Assembly (NCBI GenBank): GCA_021234155.1
Contig: JAJEKV010000027.1
Coordinates: 9,868,716-9,932,715, forward strand
Reading direction: 5' to 3'
Source: Isoetes taiwanensis
Taxonomy: Eukaryota; Streptophyta; Lycopodiopsida; Isoetales; Isoetaceae
Length of the DNA stretch: 64,000 nt
The first letter of the stretch is position 1. Every line of letters begins with the position of its first letter. A program made the position numbers and the translations under genes. The notes beneath the pieces were generated by a model. That model made no database searches. It was not told the origin of the DNA and saw only the letters and a program-made list of their open reading frames with translations. Shown in pieces: positions 44,821 through 54,259 of this stretch.

Positions 44821-45091
44821 AGTGTATTCCAGAATACACTTTGTCTTAATCTCTAGGCCAATGTGTATTCCGGAATACACTTTGGCTTCGGAGTGTTAGC
44901 CAAAGTGTATTTCGGAATACACTTTAGCTTCGAAAGGGCAACCAAAGTGTATTCCGGAATACACTTTGGCTTCGGATTGTTAGTTAAAGTGTATTCCGGA
45001 ATACACTTTAGCTTCGAAGGGTCAATCAAAGTGTATTCCGGAATACACTTTGGCTTGCATGCCTCGGCCACAGCGTATTCTGGAATACCCT
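44821..45091. repeat. Seven palindromic iterons with 41-42 bp period, inside an intron
   Basis: Palindromes with the consensus GTGTATTCCGGAATACAC start at 44821, 44862, 44904, 44946, 44988, 45030 and 45072, so spacings are 41 and then 42 five times. Arms usually extend to AAAGTG...CACTTT. The first and last have a changed centre (CCAGAA, TCTGGA). All lie in the intron 44775-45205. Linkers alternate between GGCTTCGGA-type and AGCTTCGAA-type sequence. Confidence 0.95.
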
Positions 45092-45856
45092 TTGTTTACA
45101 AAATTTGAGATGCGTGTTTCAGAATACCTTACTTCCTGTCGAGATGTTTCTTTTCCATGTTTTCCTCCTAATTTAACTTTTTTCTAATGTGGTTTTGTTT
45201 TACAGCCAAAAAAATGTCATCACATGTCAAACATGCTTGATGGAACAACTTAACGTTGACAGCTGGGACAGATGTAAAGAACTTTACCCCATCGCAACCT
45301 CGGACGAAAGGATAATACAATACGCTCCTAATTTTGAAGGTTGGGTAAGTTTAAGAGTTTCTTGTTTTTGCGTTTCTTGTGTTACAAAGACGATTGTTTT
45401 GCAGAGTAAAAAGAAAAATAAGGACCTGCCGGAGGGCTTCATGCATCTTGTCGGGACATCGCGTGAGGAGAGGACGCTTGCGGACAGGCGTGTTTTGGAC
45501 AATGAGCCCTCCGAGTACGAACGCTTTACAATGTTTGATCAAAACAACATGTTCTGTATAGTACATGGTGACTGCACCAAACTGGCCGAAACAATAAAGC
45601 CCCAAGATTTTACGTTGGTAGTAACTGACCTTCCTTATGGATTCAAGCTCAAAGACAGCCGCTAAGACGACCAGCCTTTTAAGAACTCTGAGTTTAATGC
45701 ATTCGTCGACGGCATAAAGCAGATTACCACGGCAAAACATTGGAGGTTGGTTGTATTTCACTCGAGCATGCAGTCCGGCCTTGTGGAAGCCAATTTCAAG
45801 ACTCATTTTGGTTCCCCTACGCAAGCTGGTTATGAAAACATGGTTTGGTAAGCACT

Positions 45857-45888
45857 TATTCTGGAATACGTTTCTATTCTGGAATACG
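45857..45888. repeat. Paired cluster 2 half-palindromes in the last intron
   Basis: TTATTCTGGAATACG and TCTATTCTGGAATACG in tandem, 18 bases apart, just inside the intron that starts at 45848. Confidence 0.75.
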
Positions 45889-46585
45889 TTAGCTGTACTT
45901 AAACCCTCTTTTATGTTTTTGTTCTTAAGGTACAAAACAAACATAAATTACCATCCTGTTGAGTAAGGTCGAATATCTCCACGTCGCTTATTGGAGTTTT
46001 GATGGAAAACGTACAATGGAACACTTCAACACAGCAGCGTGCCAGAACTTTTCGAACGTGTTGGAGTTTCCAGCGGTTTTGCAGAAGCTGCAGGACTCTA
46101 GTGCACATGGAAGAATAGTAAATCACTATCAGAAGCCACAGAAGTTGATTAACCATCTTCTGGACATGTTCTCACGTCCAGGAGATTGGGTGCTCGACGC
46201 ATTTTCTGGCTCTGGTACAACTATTGCTTGTGCACTTAAGAAGGGCCGTAACTGTGTTGCAATTGATATTGATAAGGAGGCTGTCAGTTTCATCAAAATG
46301 AGGCTTTCTGCTTTACCAACTCTACCAGACGAGAATCAAGAGTTGGGGGCAAAGTCTAATTCTGATTTTGCTAAGATGACATCTTCGGAAATACAGCCTC
46401 CCTTCACAAGCTCCTTGGATGACGAAGCTACTTTTGCAGAGCTGAAAGAAGTAGCTCTTGCTGCCTTACCAGAATCAACTACTGACACTGAGAAGCCTAA
46501 GTCATCAGAAAAATGTGAAAAGATAGAAACCGACCAAGCAGAGAGCAGTAAGAAAAATGAAGAAGACTACAATTTAGATCTTTGA

Positions 46586-49500
46586 CAGACATTTCAGGTG
46601 GCTTTTCATGATTTCTCATCACTATACTTCATCAAGATCATGCCGTTCAAATGGCAGCATGCAATAAGAGATATTGCTGCTTTGCTGGTTTTTGCTTAAC
46701 AATTTAATCTTAATCTATTCTTTAAGGATTCTAGCTAATCTAAGCTATCTCAGCTTCTTCTATCTCAGATTGAAATTATTAACATGGTAGAGAATATTAA
46801 ATCGGTTAATATGCTTGCTATCCATTAACCATGCATGCCTATTCATAACCATGCTCATATGATTTAACTCCAAGTTTATACTACGTTCAAAGCAATCATT
46901 ATTAAATCAACACAGCTATACAAACACTAGAAAACCCCAGGTGTAACTCCTATTTCTTAGAATAATCCATGTCATATTTAAGTCAATAACTATGCAATCC
47001 TTACCAAATCTTTTCCTTCCTTAAAACCCTCTCCTAATGCCACGTGTACAATTTCACTTGCTTGAAATTTATGGAGAGATATACTAAGTCTATTTTGGGG
47101 GAAGTGAACTTGAAAAGCATGTATGGTCAAGGGCATATTTAAAGCCATACGCGAGAGATCTTTTGCACATCGTTAAAGGTGCCTTGATCTTAAAGGCTTT
47201 TATATTATATTATATAAAAAAAGGGCGCACGTTTTGAGATGAAGGCAAGGAATTGTTTTCGATCAAGAAAAGAAGACAGAAGAGAGAACACATAAGCCCA
47301 TTTGTAGAAGAAAATCCGAAACGCAGGCTAATGATATTAACGAGGGATGTTTTCCTGAATTACGAATTGGAGCATATTGGAGCAGCTCGATAGATAAGAA
47401 TATCAAGCCCTTTCGGCAATGCAATCCACTTGATTATTGTATAGATCTCGACCATATGCATCCTTCGTCCCTTCTTGTGTATAATTCAACATGTTTCTTT
47501 GCTAAATCATGTTTGAAGGCATCATTTCCCTTGAAGTTTCAACTCTGCGTGATGTGGTTCAGAAGTTAGCAGACTGGATTTAGTAATGCCCTTGTTCTTC
47601 TTTGAAAGAAAATAAACACTTAAGGTTTGCCCTATTACGGTTGTCAAACTGGCTTGCCCATAGATTATCTTTCATTTCCTTCAATATATGCCTTATCATG
47701 ATACCTTATTTATGATGAAATCCTTCTGTTCTTTAGTAGGACTGCACACATACAGCGAGTTGACAAATATACAAACCTTATGGGTCCATAAAAGCATGGC
47801 TGAATGGCAATAGAGCCAAACATCTTTACAGTGTAAATTTGGTCAGCATCACAAGTATATAATCAGATTATACAAATAGAATGTAGATGCAGCCATAAGA
47901 TTCTACTAAATCATGCAGTGCTACCAAATAAATAATGCAGTGCTTAAAGTAGCTATTTGTGCATTTTTCTTGCTGTAAAGAATAGCAAAATGTGCTTCCT
48001 AGAAATATATTCAATGTCAGCAGCTCATCCTAACTAGTAACAGACTGTTGCAATAGTGCATACAAAATTGGCTTCAAAAGTGGAAGCTCATTTCATACAC
48101 AATCAAGGATTTTGCATGTTGTAAAAAATGAGAATCAGCCATGAAAATACACCAAGCCATGAAAATACACAAAACCCTGTTATTAGCATACATTTTCAGA
48201 ACTGGTGGAGCAACATCCATATCTAAAACTTATGCATCAGGTCCAGATCTTAATGTTCTGTGGCTGGATAATAGAATTAATGTTGCAAGAAAGACAGAAC
48301 TATGAAGAATTGCATAAGCTAATACAAAGCGAAAAAATGGAGCAAGCAGTGACCTTCCTTCTGCACAGGCTATTAGGCAAATGTATAGTTAAACCACACA
48401 ACATGGGATGCTGAATTTGAATGCCACATTCGTCCATCTTCCTGGTCTAAGCATGTGCTATAGCTTATGTGCGTACTTGGTCTACAGCTACAAGCCTGCG
48501 CAAATCCACCTCTACAAATACAGATTGGATAAACTATGCCAACACAAAACTTCACAACATCTACTAAATTTCACCATTCAGATCAAAATATGAACACACA
48601 TTTCAATCACAGCCCACTTTCACAATGAAACATCCACATAATCTTCAGGAATTGAACCTGATAGACCAATTGTTTTTCTTTTCACGAAATTAAGGACTCA
48701 TAGCTTATGGACTTTAGAATACGGAAGTGTTCTAAGGTCCACAAATATTCAAAACTGAACTTCCTTTCTTGCCAAGCAAACTAGCAGTTATCTAGCTTAG
48801 CAGAAGCCTGAGCAGCTTAGAGTCTGAGCAGCAGTCTGCAAATAAGATATAAATCACTTTGTACTGCTGCAACACAGCTCAGGGAAAAATGCATACAAAA
48901 GATATCCATCCAAAATATTAGAAACAAAACATATAAGTGACATATTTGGCAATGTGAATTCGTTTATCTGCCAGCACAGTTCCTGAGAATGATTCATGTA
49001 ACTTCTTTAGTTCTGCAATTATGTACCTAGCATTAACCTCAAATTAACCAATAACCTTATGCAACTCAACCAAAAGGAAATGAAGAAGGCTTAACCGACC
49101 TAGTTGTAAAAAGCTCAAGCAGCTCTACCGAGAGCAAGCAAGCTGTCTGAAGAGCACCCAAGCATTGTTCTAAAGGCGAATGAAAAAAAGTTTCTATCGC
49201 ATAATACCTAGCAAGCACAAGAACAAGATTGATCTTCTCCAAAGATCAAACTTCGGTTTGTAAGCAAATAAACATCTCTGAAGCTATTACGCCCTTGTAA
49301 GAAAAAACAGAGAAAATTTTTACAATGTAAATCAATAACAGGGGAAGCAAAAGGGAAACTTCCAAGATCCATACCTCATTCGAAACCCAAATTCCCTGGC
49401 ATAAAGCAGCAAGAAACAGTGGCCCCATCTTTGTAGAATCGGCTAATAAGACATAAGCAATTTCGTAGTAGGAAACAGGGCAAATAAAAAAGGGCAAAAG

Positions 49501-50450
49501 AGCTTCACGGGAAATATAGGCTAAGACCAATGTATCAGCTTTTGTCCCCGTAATCCGAGCTCAAGATCAATCTGGATTTCATGCCTCGCTTCTTCAACTA
49601 TGGGGTTTCCCATCTGTTTCACACTCGAAATCTTCTGTGCTTCAAAATAGGGTTTCCTGTTGTTTTCCCACGCTACCTCGACCCCGCCAAAAACACAAAT
49701 CGAGAGAGCATTAACTATTGGATGCTCGATGCAAATCTCTAACATATCTTTAGGGGATTTCATGCACTACTTTCTAAATATTGGGGCATCCCCCTTGCCA
49801 TGTAGACATGCCATTTGAACAAAGAGCAAGCCCCTTATTGGTGGATTGCAAAATCTGATGTGGAATTTCAAGTATTTATTAGGAGGATATTCTAAGACCC
49901 CATATTTTCTCTAATGGAGTTGCGCCAGATTTGGTGCAGGAAGGTCTTGCTTGGAAAATTCATAAAGCCCATGGCGTTCCGCAATGGCACGACTGGGACC
50001 TGTTAGGGCATCGCGAAAAGTGGGTCAAAAAATCGAGAAAATTACTGACACAAAAAGAGCCGGATCCCGTGGAGCAGAAGCTTGAAGTTGAGGGAATTTG
50101 GGTGGAGCGGCCATGGCGAAGAGCGTCGGAAGGTAACTGGAAGAGCGGATGTGAGGAGCCTGAGGGCAGAGAGCAGAAGACGAAACGAAGAAGGACGAAA
50201 AGGTTTTAGGGCGCACTAGGTGTGGCGAAGGGGCGTGATGAGAAGGAAACAACAACCGTGGATGGTGCCAGGTGTCGATAGATGCTAAGAAGTCGATTGA
50301 GAAGCAAAAATTTAGCTAAGTCCCCAAGCAGTTAAGGGAGAAGCGATGGACGGTGGAGATGAGACGTGAATGAACAATCGGAGGTGACAGCTGGCGAAGG
50401 TACAAACATTAATGTCCGACGGGCGTGAAAGGAAGGAATATCATTTAATG
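46586..50450. other. Long non-coding stretch between the methyltransferase and the Gypsy pol side
   Basis: AT-rich. Minus frames of 94 and 80 codons at 49246-49763 (starting MKSPKDMLEICIEHP) match nothing I know. A GC-richer segment at 49930-50255 has mirror frames on both strands. No repeat arrays are seen. The right edge of cluster 2 should lie somewhere here. Confidence 0.4.
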
Positions 50451-50613
50451 CTGGCAACTCGAAGTGGGATATCATAAAACAGAAGTGTCAGAAGGTACCA
50501 TGGCTAGATATGCGGCGGGAGAAAAGATTCTGGATTTAGAAAGAGCCTTGCATTGCAACCACGTTGGCGATTGGCTGATTGGTCCACGTCAACAGGGTGC
50601 CAGTCAGTTTGGC

Positions 50614-50620
50614 TATATAA
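50614..50620 (+). promoter_or_regulatory. TATA box upstream of small ORF copy 3
   Basis: TATATAA, 115 bases before the ATG at 50729. Confidence 0.4.
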
Positions 50621-50728
50621 GACGAGCAGTGGTCGAAGCTGAGACACCAGTTCGCGATCATGAGCATGGCGGCCCTTAACGAAAACTGCACTATGCCGAC
50701 GAACTGTCGGGAATAGATTACCTGTAAG

Positions 50729-50914
50729 ATGAATGATCTTGACCTCTGGAAATGTCGGAACCGCGGTATTCCTATGGATGGTTGGTGCAGTGGGATGGCT
50801 GAGCATCCCGACCCGTTAACGAATGCCATGGAGGTGGTGCTGCATCTGCGTTGGGATCCTGAGCAAAACCTCTACCACATCCTCCGCATAACCTCTGCTC
50901 CAAACCCGGAGTAG
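50729..50914 (+). CDS. Small conserved ORF, copy 3
   Basis: 61 residues, intact. It has DLDLWKCRNRGIPMDGW and MEVVLHLRWDPEQNLYHI then ITSAPNPE, aligning end to end with the ORFs at 21212-21453 and 21939-22181 (ND/DL..C..RG...D, V..HL.W.P...Y.I..IT). The function is unknown. It is antisense to the Gypsy element and close to the end of pol, so it could be an antisense accessory ORF. Confidence 0.5.
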   Translation: MNDLDLWKCRNRGIPMDGWCSGMAEHPDPLTNAMEVVLHLRWDPEQNLYHILRITSAPNPE

Positions 50915-51047
50915 GGGTGGTTTTAACTTAGGATTTTGTAAATAGGGCTCTGCCCATTTTGTAAATAGGGCGCTGCTCATAGTGGAAGTATGTGGGCAAT
51001 GCCCACATTTTGTAGTTTGCCTCTACTATAAATATAAATATGCCGCT

Positions 51048-52676
51048 TTAGTCACTATCTGTGGAATCAGAATTTTGTTGTGCATCATGTGTATGACTGT
51101 CTGTATCTTCTGTATGAAATTGTTTGAGGCGAAAGCCATTAACCAGTGTAGGTAATGGAGTGCCATCTAATTCTGTCAGCTTGAAAACGCTGGGTTGTAC
51201 AACTTGAACAATTTGATAAGGACCAAGCCATCTGAACTTTAACTTCCCTGGGAAATTTTTGTAACGAGAATCATAAAGCAAAACCAAATCACCTTCTTGA
51301 AAAGTTTTGGCTCTCAGATGTTTGTCATGCAAAGATTTCCTTAACTGTTGACCATGAAGAACCCGAATATATGCATCTCGCCTAAGTTCGTCCAACTGTT
51401 CTAGTTGGTAAACTCGTTCTTGAAGAGCGGCAGGTGGGTTATGAGTGGTAGCGAGTTGAAAATGAAGTGTCGGAAGAACATATTCAAAGGGCATCAAGGC
51501 TTCTTGTCCATAAACCAATTTAAAAGGAGTGTGACCAGTAGCTATCTTGAAACAGCAATTGTAAGGCCAAAGAACAGTAGGTAACTTGTCTTGCCAGTCT
51601 GTGCGAGAGGCGTCACAGATTTTCTTGAGAATAGTAATGAGAGTCTTGTTTGTGCTTTCAGCCAAACCATTCCCTTGAGGATAGTAAGGTGTGCTTTTGC
51701 GGTGATGTATGTGCAAATAATCCGTCAGCTCCTTGATGGTGTGATTAACGAAATGAACGCCACGATCACTGACCAGCTCCGTGGGACGGCCAAAACGCGT
51801 GATGATGTGGGTGTACAGAACCTTGGCGGTGCTGACTGCAGTATTGTCTGGAAGTGCACAAGCCTCTGCCCATTTAGTAGCGTAATCAGTGATGACCAGA
51901 ATGTAGCGGGCATGGGTGTGCCGCGCGGGAGGATCCATGGGCCCCACAAAGTCCATTCCCCATTTGCTGAAGGGAAGTGGCGTGGCGACCGGCGTCAACG
52001 GGAGTGCGTCACGGGCCGTGGGCCGACCCACATGCTGACAAACATCACACGTGCGGGCGTGAGCATGGGCATCCTTGAAGAGCGTGGGCCAGAAATAGCC
52101 TGCGAGAAGGATTTTGCGTGCCGTGGTGTCACCGTGAATATGACCACCACCAAGCCCCTCATGGGCGTGTCGAACGATATTGGGCACTTCATGAGGAAGA
52201 ACACAGCGTCTGAGGACCATATCTTTGCCTCGTTTGTACAGATGGCCCGCAACCATGGTGTAGTCACGGACTTCTCGGAGAAACTGGCGGCGGCGTGATT
52301 GAAGCTTTTTTGGAGAGAGCGTGGGATCGTCTGAGGGAAGAGCACCAGTGAGAAGATACTGCTGGAAGTTATGAAACCAATGGGGCGTGGCCATGATCAA
52401 AAACAGTTGTGCGTCAGGAAAGGCATCTGAAACACCCGTGGAGGGATCATCTGTTTGGATGCGTGAGAGATAATTCGGTACGACGTGAGATTTGCCAGCT
52501 TTATGAATGATTTCAAAAGGAGCGAATTCTTGCAGAAGAAGGACCCAACGAGCAATTATGCCCGTGGGCATGGACTTGTTGATCAAATATAGAAGTGCCT
52601 GATGGTCAACAAAGAACTTAATTTGGCTGCCCAAGAGATAATGACGGAAACGTTGGACACAAAAAATTAAGCCCAA
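51048..52676 (-). CDS. Gypsy pol: RNase H end and integrase
   Basis: Open frame of 542 residues. The start is RNase H (IKFFVDHQALLYL). The integrase zinc domain has HAHEG...H and TCDVCQHVG. The DDE core has WGMDFVGPM, VSDRGVHFV and NGLAESTNKTL. The C-terminal part ends with FPGKLKFRWLGPYQIV and KLTELDGTPL, the GPY/F module, with no chromodomain. It inserts retrotransposon cDNA. This segment is intact but is cut off from RT by lesions near 52900. Confidence 0.92.
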   Translation of the reverse strand: MGLIFCVQRFRHYLLGSQIKFFVDHQALLYLINKSMPTGIIARWVLLLQEFAPFEIIHKAGKSHVVPNYLSRIQTDDPSTGVSDAFPDAQLFLIMATPHWFHNFQQYLLTGALPSDDPTLSPKKLQSRRRQFLREVRDYTMVAGHLYKRGKDMVLRRCVLPHEVPNIVRHAHEGLGGGHIHGDTTARKILLAGYFWPTLFKDAHAHARTCDVCQHVGRPTARDALPLTPVATPLPFSKWGMDFVGPMDPPARHTHARYILVITDYATKWAEACALPDNTAVSTAKVLYTHIITRFGRPTELVSDRGVHFVNHTIKELTDYLHIHHRKSTPYYPQGNGLAESTNKTLITILKKICDASRTDWQDKLPTVLWPYNCCFKIATGHTPFKLVYGQEALMPFEYVLPTLHFQLATTHNPPAALQERVYQLEQLDELRRDAYIRVLHGQQLRKSLHDKHLRAKTFQEGDLVLLYDSRYKNFPGKLKFRWLGPYQIVQVVQPSVFKLTELDGTPLPTLVNGFRLKQFHTEDTDSHTHDAQQNSDSTDSD

Positions 52677-53560
52677 GGCCTCCCTCTCAGTGGCAGAATA
52701 GTTGCGCTCAGCAGGATTGAGTTTTCTGCTGGCATAACAGTTCGGTTTGTCTGTGTGCGCGTCATATGCTTGAGAAAGAACAGCACCAATTGCAAATGCT
52801 GAGACAGTGAGACATCAACATGAACATGAAAAGGCTTGTCCCATTGAGGAGGAACAAGCACGGGGGCCTGAGTAAGCAAGATCTTCAACTGTTGGAAAGC
52901 AGCATCCGCCTGGGAATTCCAAGCTCAAGTGGATTCATCACCCGTGAGTTTATGAATGGGATCAGCAATGGCTGCAAGTCCAGGAATGAAGGTGGAATAG
53001 TAATTTACCTTGCCCAGGAAAGATCGTGTCTCTTTGATATTAGATGGTGCTTGAGCCTTAAGCACACAACTGATTTTAGCAGGATTCGTGGTGATACCTT
53101 CTTTACTGACCACATGACCTAACAGAACACCAGAGGTGACGCAGAAGGTGCATTTCTCAGGATTGAGACTAATACCAGACTCATCACATTTCTGAAAGAC
53201 GAGCTCTAACTTGTCCAAGTGAGCCTCCATGGAACTGTAGGCTGAAAAGTCATCTTGAAAGATCTGGAGAAAGGGTTTCTCCTTCATATAATCATGAAAA
53301 ACCGAGAGCATGATGCGTTGAAACGTTGATGGAGAGTTGGATAACCCAAAAGGAACCACCTTGTAGGCAAAAGTGCCCCACGGGATGGTAAAGGTAGTCT
53401 TGAGTTGATCAGTTTCTTTGATTGAGATTTGATTATAGCCGGAAAAACCATCCATGAAGGAGTACATTTCATGACCAGCAACCTCTTCCAGAACCTGGTC
53501 TATGAAGGGAAGCGGGAAGTGATCACGCTCCGTGGCCTGATTGAGTTTGCGATAGTCCAC
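52667..53560 (-). pseudogene. Gypsy reverse transcriptase with frameshifts
   Basis: 52925-53560 has MDYRKLNQATERDHFP, YSFMDGFSGYNQI, VVPFGLSNSPSTFQ and the active site IFQDDFSAYS (FQDD instead of YxDD), then VLLGHVVSKEGI and SFLGKVNYYSTFIPG. A stop and shift near 52920 lead into 52667-52888 with ILLTQAPVLVPPQWDKPFHV, the RT-RNase H connection. Broken, so inactive. Confidence 0.88.
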
Positions 53561-53606
53561 GCAGACGCGGATCTTACCGTTGTGTCAGAATGTTTGACCT
53601 CATAAA

Positions 53607-54146
53607 TCAAGCCGGCAGCGAGGAGTTTATCAATTTCGGCCTTGACACGGTCACGGTAATTGGGGTTGAGCCAGTACTGTCGTTGCTAGACAGGACGTAT
53701 CTGATTTGGTCTGATGCGAGGAGTTTATCTGATTTGGTATGAATGGTGAGTTCCCCCAAGTCTTTGTTGATACCCCGAAGATCTTTATAGCTCCAGGCAA
53801 AAATGTGTTTGAATTTTTTGAATAGCGTGATGGCGCGTGCTCGATAGGTGGCCGGAAGATTTGCAGCTAGGCGGACTGGCTGATTGTTGCCAACGTCCAC
53901 AATCTCCACCTCAGGAGTTTGAATGTGAGGAACAACTTCTGTGTCATGAACAATATGAGCAGGAGGTTGAAACATGACAGGAGGAGCTGCATTTTGTGTT
54001 GTGAAGAAAAGCGGTTGCTGAGCGTCATCCAACAGTGGTTGCTTCATGACGGCATGAACGTCCAGCGTTGCAGGAGAAAGTTCTGTGTCAAGACGTTGAA
54101 TTCGATTGCAAGGAGCCGTAAAAATCGAGCGCAGCCAGTACCACAC
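53607..54146 (-). pseudogene. Gypsy pol, protease-RT linker
   Basis: Contains FKHIFAWSYKDLRGI and DLGELTIHTKSDKLL, the usual lead-in to Gypsy RT. It then goes out of frame (VLSSNDSTGSTPIT). About 30 residues before the RT start are scrambled by shifts near 53690 and 53590. Confidence 0.75.
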
Positions 54147-54259
54147 CGGTCCCCATCCGAGTCATCTCACCCCGGGATCAAATATATTCGGTAGGATGAA
54201 AGAGGCGGACTTCGGTGGAGCCCTAACGTGATAGATATTCTGTGCTTCTTCGAAATCGG

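Larger units (their letters stand above)
43122..46585 (+). pseudogene. ParB-like domain plus class-beta DNA methyltransferase, cluster 2
   Basis: The likely start is MSQKPHPQRRVEDD (43122). A linker holds a monopartite nuclear localisation signal PKKRKV (43709-43726). The ParB-like domain (43920-44477) has RKIYADHLRNLKDRI, MHYVLGGNHSFKARRQL and CGLTDEEAKIVANTHN. Exons at about 44545-44774, 45206-45344 and 45405-45847 follow, each with GTAAG donors and pyrimidine-rich acceptors. The third has CIVHGDCTKL and VVTDLPYGFKL, motif IV of an amino-methyltransferase. The last (from 45930) has HYQKPQKLINHLLDMF and VLDAFSGSGTTIACAL, motif I. This IV-then-I order marks class-beta N4-cytosine or N6-adenine enzymes using S-adenosylmethionine. 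The Ser-rich tail ends NEEDYNLDL. Lesions are frame changes near 43505, 43920 and 45960 and a TAA at 45663-45665. ParB-methyltransferase fusions are known in bacteria and phages. Confidence 0.72.

Noticed and set aside
44821-45091. Regular repeats and spacers resembling a CRISPR array
   Set aside because: The linkers are not unique spacers but two alternating related sequences, the repeats are full palindromes, and the host is a eukaryote.
44853-45108. Open frames on both strands with a 14-residue repeat (KCIPEYTL and YSGIHF types)
   Set aside because: They arise because the 42-bp palindrome period is divisible by three. They lie inside an intron and have no start context; not proteins.
49930-50255. 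Mirror frames of 92 and 76 codons, rich in Lys/Arg or Ser/Pro
   Set aside because: Each is the shadow of the other and neither resembles a known protein.
51591-52298. 235-codon plus-strand frame
   Set aside because: Antisense shadow of the Gypsy integrase coding frame.
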